Assembly: GCF_002234405.1 (NCBI RefSeq)
Contig: NZ_NMQT01000038.1
Location: 1 to 64,000 of the forward strand
DNA from: Amycolatopsis thailandensis
Lineage (GTDB): Bacteria > Actinomycetota > Actinomycetes > Mycobacteriales > Pseudonocardiaceae
Length of the DNA: 64,000 nt
Direction of reading: 5' to 3'
Shown here: positions 60,451 to 64,000 of the stretch, one piece after another
How positions within the stretch are numbered: the first letter of the stretch is position 1
Layout: each line of letters begins with the position of its first letter
The notes under the pieces: generated by a model
Databases searched by the model: none
What the model was told of the DNA's origin: nothing
The model's input: only the letters and a program-made list of their open reading frames with translations
Made by a program: the position numbers and the translations under genes

Positions 60451-61491
60451 TCAGCGGGCGGGGGAAGCGGTGCTGGAGCGCAAAACCACCTCACCGGACA
60501 TGCGCACCACGCGCGGCCGGGTACCGGGCGAGGCCTTGAGTGCCAGGTCCATGGCCCGTTCGCCCAGCTTCTCCAGCGGCAGCGCGACGGTGCTCAGCGA
60601 CGGCGTGAGATCGCGCACTACCGGGATGTCGTCGAAACCGGCGATCGACATCTCGCCGGGGATCGAGACACCCGCGTCACGCAGTGCCGCCATCGCGCCG
60701 ATCGCCATCACGTCGGTCACCGCGAACACACACGTGGGCCAGTCCTTGCGCGGCCGGGCGAGGACCTTCTCCATCGCCTCGTAGCCGCCGTCGCGGGTGA
60801 ACGCCGCTTCGACGACGTCGTCCTCGGCCAGTTCGACGCCGTGCTCCAGCAATTCCGCGGCGAAACCGTCGAGCCGGTCGACGACGGTGGTGAGGCTCTT
60901 CGGCCCGGCGAGCACGGCGAACCGCCGGTGCCCCAGGCTCAGCAGCGCCTTCGCCAGTTCGGCGCCGCCGCCCTTGTTGTCGGGCTGGACGGTGTCCACT
61001 TTGAGCCCGCGATGCCTGCTGACCGCGGCGACGTGCCCGCCGCCGCGCCGGTACGGCTCGAGTTCGGCGGCCATCGCCTTTTCCCAGCCTTTGTCTTCGA
61101 ACGCCGAGCCGATCAGCAGAATGGCCGACGCGCGCTGGGCACGCAGTGTCGAGACGTACGCGACCTCTTTCGCCGGGTCGCGAAAAGTGCTCGCGAGCAT
61201 CACGAGAAGATCGTTTTCACTCGCCACCCGCATCACCCCGCCGGCGATCGCGGCGAAATAGGGGTCGCCGACGTCGTGACAGATCACCCCGACGGTCGGC
61301 TGTGAGCCACCGGCCAATGCCTGAGCGTGAGCATTGGGGGTATAGGAGAGTTCGGCGGCCGCGGCGATCACTCGTTCGCGGAGATCTCCCCGGACGGTGG
61401 CGGTGCCGTTGAGTACGCGGGACGCGGTCGCGAGCGACACGTCCGCGGTGCGCGCCACATCTTCCAGCGTCACGTGGGGGCGGGCCTTCAT
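60451..61491 (-). CDS. LacI-family transcriptional regulator
   Basis: The 346-residue protein has the LacI helix-turn-helix and hinge (VTLEDVARTADVSLATASRVLNGTATVRGDLRERVIAAAAELSYTPNAHAQAL, residues 7-60) and a periplasmic-binding-like sugar domain (VGVICHDVGDPYFAAIAGGV near 67, VFAVTDVMAIGAMAALRDAGVSIPGEMSIAGFDDI near 264). GGAGG precedes the ATG. It should bind the operator at 60395-60410 and release the DUF993 and isomerase genes when its sugar ligand is present. It is divergent from the aminopeptidase gene across 38 bases. Confidence 0.9.
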   Translation of the reverse strand: MKARPHVTLEDVARTADVSLATASRVLNGTATVRGDLRERVIAAAAELSYTPNAHAQALAGGSQPTVGVICHDVGDPYFAAIAGGVMRVASENDLLVMLASTFRDPAKEVAYVSTLRAQRASAILLIGSAFEDKGWEKAMAAELEPYRRGGGHVAAVSRHRGLKVDTVQPDNKGGGAELAKALLSLGHRRFAVLAGPKSLTTVVDRLDGFAAELLEHGVELAEDDVVEAAFTRDGGYEAMEKVLARPRKDWPTCVFAVTDVMAIGAMAALRDAGVSIPGEMSIAGFDDIPVVRDLTPSLSTVALPLEKLGERAMDLALKASPGTRPRVVRMSGEVVLRSSTASPAR

Positions 61492-61529
61492 CGATCCTCC
61501 AAGCTGGCGTTTGGGGCATAGTGGCGGAC

Positions 61530-62939
61530 ATGCTCGGCCTTTACCCGGAAATCGAACCTTACGTCCAAGGGATGTTGCCCGTCGGTGACGGCAATGAGAT
61601 CTATTGGGAGGAATGCGGCGATCCCGAGGGCAAACCGGTGATCTTCCTGCACGGTGGCCCCGGAGGTGGTTCGAGCCCGAGACATCGCAGACTGTTCGAT
61701 CCGGCGCGGTACCGGATCGTTCTCTTCGACCAGCGCGGCTGCGGGCGGAGCACGCCGAACTGTGCCACACCGGAGGCGGATCTCGCGGTCAACACGACGT
61801 GGCATCTCGTCGCCGATATCGAGCGGTTGCGCGAGCATCTGGACATCGAACACTGGATGGTCTTCGGCGGCTCGTGGGGGAGCGTGCTCGGGCTGACCTA
61901 CGCGGAAACGCATCCCGGGCGCGTCACGGAACTCGTCCTCCGCGGTGTGGCCACGCTGCGGGTGAAGGAGCTGCAATGGCTCTACGGCGGGGGAGCGGCG
62001 TTCCTCTTCCCCGAGGCCTGGTCGCGTTTCCTGGCCCCGGTGCCGTTCTCGCGCCGCCAGGACAACCTGATCGAGGTCTACCACGAACTGCTCAGCCATC
62101 CCGATCCCGCCGTGCACGGACCCGCCGCGATCGCGTGGAGCCGCTGGGAGGGGGAAACGGTCAAACTGCGCCCGCGGGACGAAGTGATCGACGCGTTCAG
62201 CGATCCCGGATTCGCCCTCGCGATCGCGAGGATCGAGAACCACTACTTCCGGCACGGCGGCTGGCTGGCCGAAGATCAGCTGCTCCGCGACGCCGGGAAG
62301 CTTCGGGACATTCCTTGCGTTCTGGTCCAGGGACGCTACGACGTGGTCACCCCGGCCATCACCGCGTGGGAGCTCAGCCAGGTGCTGCCGACCGCGGAAC
62401 TGGTGATGGTCGGCGACTCGGGTCACGCGTTCGACGAGCCCGGCACCCTGCACGAGTTGATCAGCGCGACCGACCGATTCGCGTCAGACTGGCAGGGCGC
62501 CGCAGTATTCCGGGACGAGAGGAACACAGACATGCTTTTCGGTGACGAGCACGTCCGTCGCTACGAAGAGACCGACGGCGAGGTGGGCCACGACTGGGAG
62601 AAGGGCGCGCCTTGCCTGATCCTCACCACCAAGGGCCGCAAGACCGGCGAGGACCGCAAGTTCGCGCTGATCTACCAGTTCGACGACGACAACAACCCGG
62701 TCATCGTGGCCTCGAAGGGCGGGGCACCGGAGGACCCGGGCTGGTACAAGAACCTCCAGGCCAACCCCGAGGTCAAGGCGCAGGTCAAGGCGGACAAGTT
62801 CACCGCGCGGGCCCGGACCCTCGCGGGTGAAGAGCGCGCGAAGTTGTGGGAGAAGCTTGCGGCGGTCTGGCCGGACTACAACGAGTACGCGAAGAAGACC
62901 GACCGTGAGATCCCCGTGGTGGTCCTCGAACGCGTGTGA
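61530..62939 (+). CDS. Prolyl aminopeptidase fused in frame to an F420-type deazaflavin nitroreductase
   Basis: Residues 1 to about 320 are a prolyl iminopeptidase: oxyanion site HGGPGGGSSP, DQRGCGRSTPN, nucleophile Ser115 in GGSWGS, and Asp and His in GRYDVVTP and GDSGHAFDEP. Residues 335-469 are a complete deazaflavin (F420)-dependent nitroreductase-like domain (MLFGDEHVRRYEETDGEVGHDW, LTTKGRKTGEDRKFALIY, WYKNLQANPEV). The two families are normally separate proteins. Both are in one frame without a stop, joined by a 14-residue segment. An internal ATG with a good ribosome site could give the second domain alone. The start is ATG 61530; a GTG lies at 61521. Confidence 0.8.
   Translation: MLGLYPEIEPYVQGMLPVGDGNEIYWEECGDPEGKPVIFLHGGPGGGSSPRHRRLFDPARYRIVLFDQRGCGRSTPNCATPEADLAVNTTWHLVADIERLREHLDIEHWMVFGGSWGSVLGLTYAETHPGRVTELVLRGVATLRVKELQWLYGGGAAFLFPEAWSRFLAPVPFSRRQDNLIEVYHELLSHPDPAVHGPAAIAWSRWEGETVKLRPRDEVIDAFSDPGFALAIARIENHYFRHGGWLAEDQLLRDAGKLRDIPCVLVQGRYDVVTPAITAWELSQVLPTAELVMVGDSGHAFDEPGTLHELISATDRFASDWQGAAVFRDERNTDMLFGDEHVRRYEETDGEVGHDWEKGAPCLILTTKGRKTGEDRKFALIYQFDDDNNPVIVASKGGAPEDPGWYKNLQANPEVKAQVKADKFTARARTLAGEERAKLWEKLAAVWPDYNEYAKKTDREIPVVVLERV
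62517..62534 (+). other. Internal ribosome site and ATG of the nitroreductase domain
   Basis: AGAGGAA (62517-62523) precedes the in-frame ATG at 62532 by eight bases. The ATG corresponds to the usual start of free-standing deazaflavin nitroreductases. It suggests that the second domain was, or still is, translated separately. Confidence 0.55.
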
Positions 62940-62965
62940 TCCGCGCCGCGTTCGCGCGGAGATCC

Positions 62966-62989
62966 AGCCGAACCGGACCGGGTTCGGCT
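62966..62989 (+). terminator. Terminator hairpin of the aminopeptidase-nitroreductase gene
   Basis: AGCCGAACC (62966-62974) and GGTTCGGCT (62981-62989) pair perfectly around six bases, 27 bases after the stop codon and 13 before the next start. There is no T-run. Confidence 0.55.
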
Positions 62990-63002
62990 ACGAATTACGT
63001 CC

Positions 63003-64000
<998 letters not shown>

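Overview
The window is about 70% GC, densely coded, and rich in actinobacterial families: an F420-type nitroreductase, a mycothiol-type PIG-L amidase, an Rv0462-like lipoamide dehydrogenase, DUF5302, GPP34 and DUF222-HNH (13E12) proteins, a GH46 chitosanase and a valine dehydrogenase. Together with the long intergenic palindromes this suggests a filamentous actinomycete of the Pseudonocardiaceae, most likely Amycolatopsis; the genus is an inference. Bases 1-43 match an Illumina adapter, so the left edge looks like a contig end and not chromosome.

Layout. 0.3-3.2 kb: a minus-strand operon (arginase family, dienelactone hydrolase, PIG-L amidase, DUF1877). 3.2-9.3 kb: TrpB2, a membrane GGDEF protein, an MFS exporter and a VanW protein. 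9.6-19 kb: metallophosphoesterase, PHP protein, secreted chitosanase, a Rossmann oxidoreductase, GPP34, an APC permease with a GNAT enzyme, a K+/H+-type antiporter and a lactate-oxidase-like flavoenzyme. 19-27 kb: HrpA, an unusual family A polymerase and an acyl-CoA synthetase. 26.7-34 kb: an XRE regulator next to a secreted subtilisin, then an operon of SDR, APH-like kinase, histidine phosphatase and SMP-30 protein, and a VOC/WYL pair. 34.1-36.8 kb is an accessory patch: a LexA-box-controlled DUF222-HNH gene, an IS30 transposase relic and a frameshifted HAF-repeat pseudogene.

36.9-43.4 kb is the most coherent pathway region. Two divergent, translationally coupled operons face each other across 48 bp. 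The plus operon is paaX-like regulator, tryptophan 2,3-dioxygenase and kynureninase. The minus operon is creatininase-family hydrolase, aryl-CoA ligase, SDR and crotonase. I read this as tryptophan to N-formylkynurenine to kynurenine to anthranilate to anthraniloyl-CoA, with an aryl-CoA-sensing PaaX regulator. The creatininase-family protein is a candidate for the missing formamidase. No aminobenzoyl-CoA monooxygenase is present, and the operon ends beside the IS30 scar.

43.5-52 kb: valine dehydrogenase, DUF5302, a double-HxlR regulator divergent from a carotenoid oxygenase, a thiolase, a hydrolase, two TetR regulators and two candidate small RNAs. 52.2-56.6 kb: a histidine kinase and its OmpR-type regulator on the minus strand enclose a plus-strand ABC operon whose two ATPase proteins are both degenerate, at different motifs. 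56.7-64 kb: an Lnt-like acyltransferase, a LacI-controlled DUF993/sugar-isomerase pair with a perfect operator, a prolyl aminopeptidase fused in frame to an F420-type nitroreductase, a PlsC-like acyltransferase, and the first 60 codons of lpd. No tRNA, rRNA, CRISPR or intact insertion sequence was seen.
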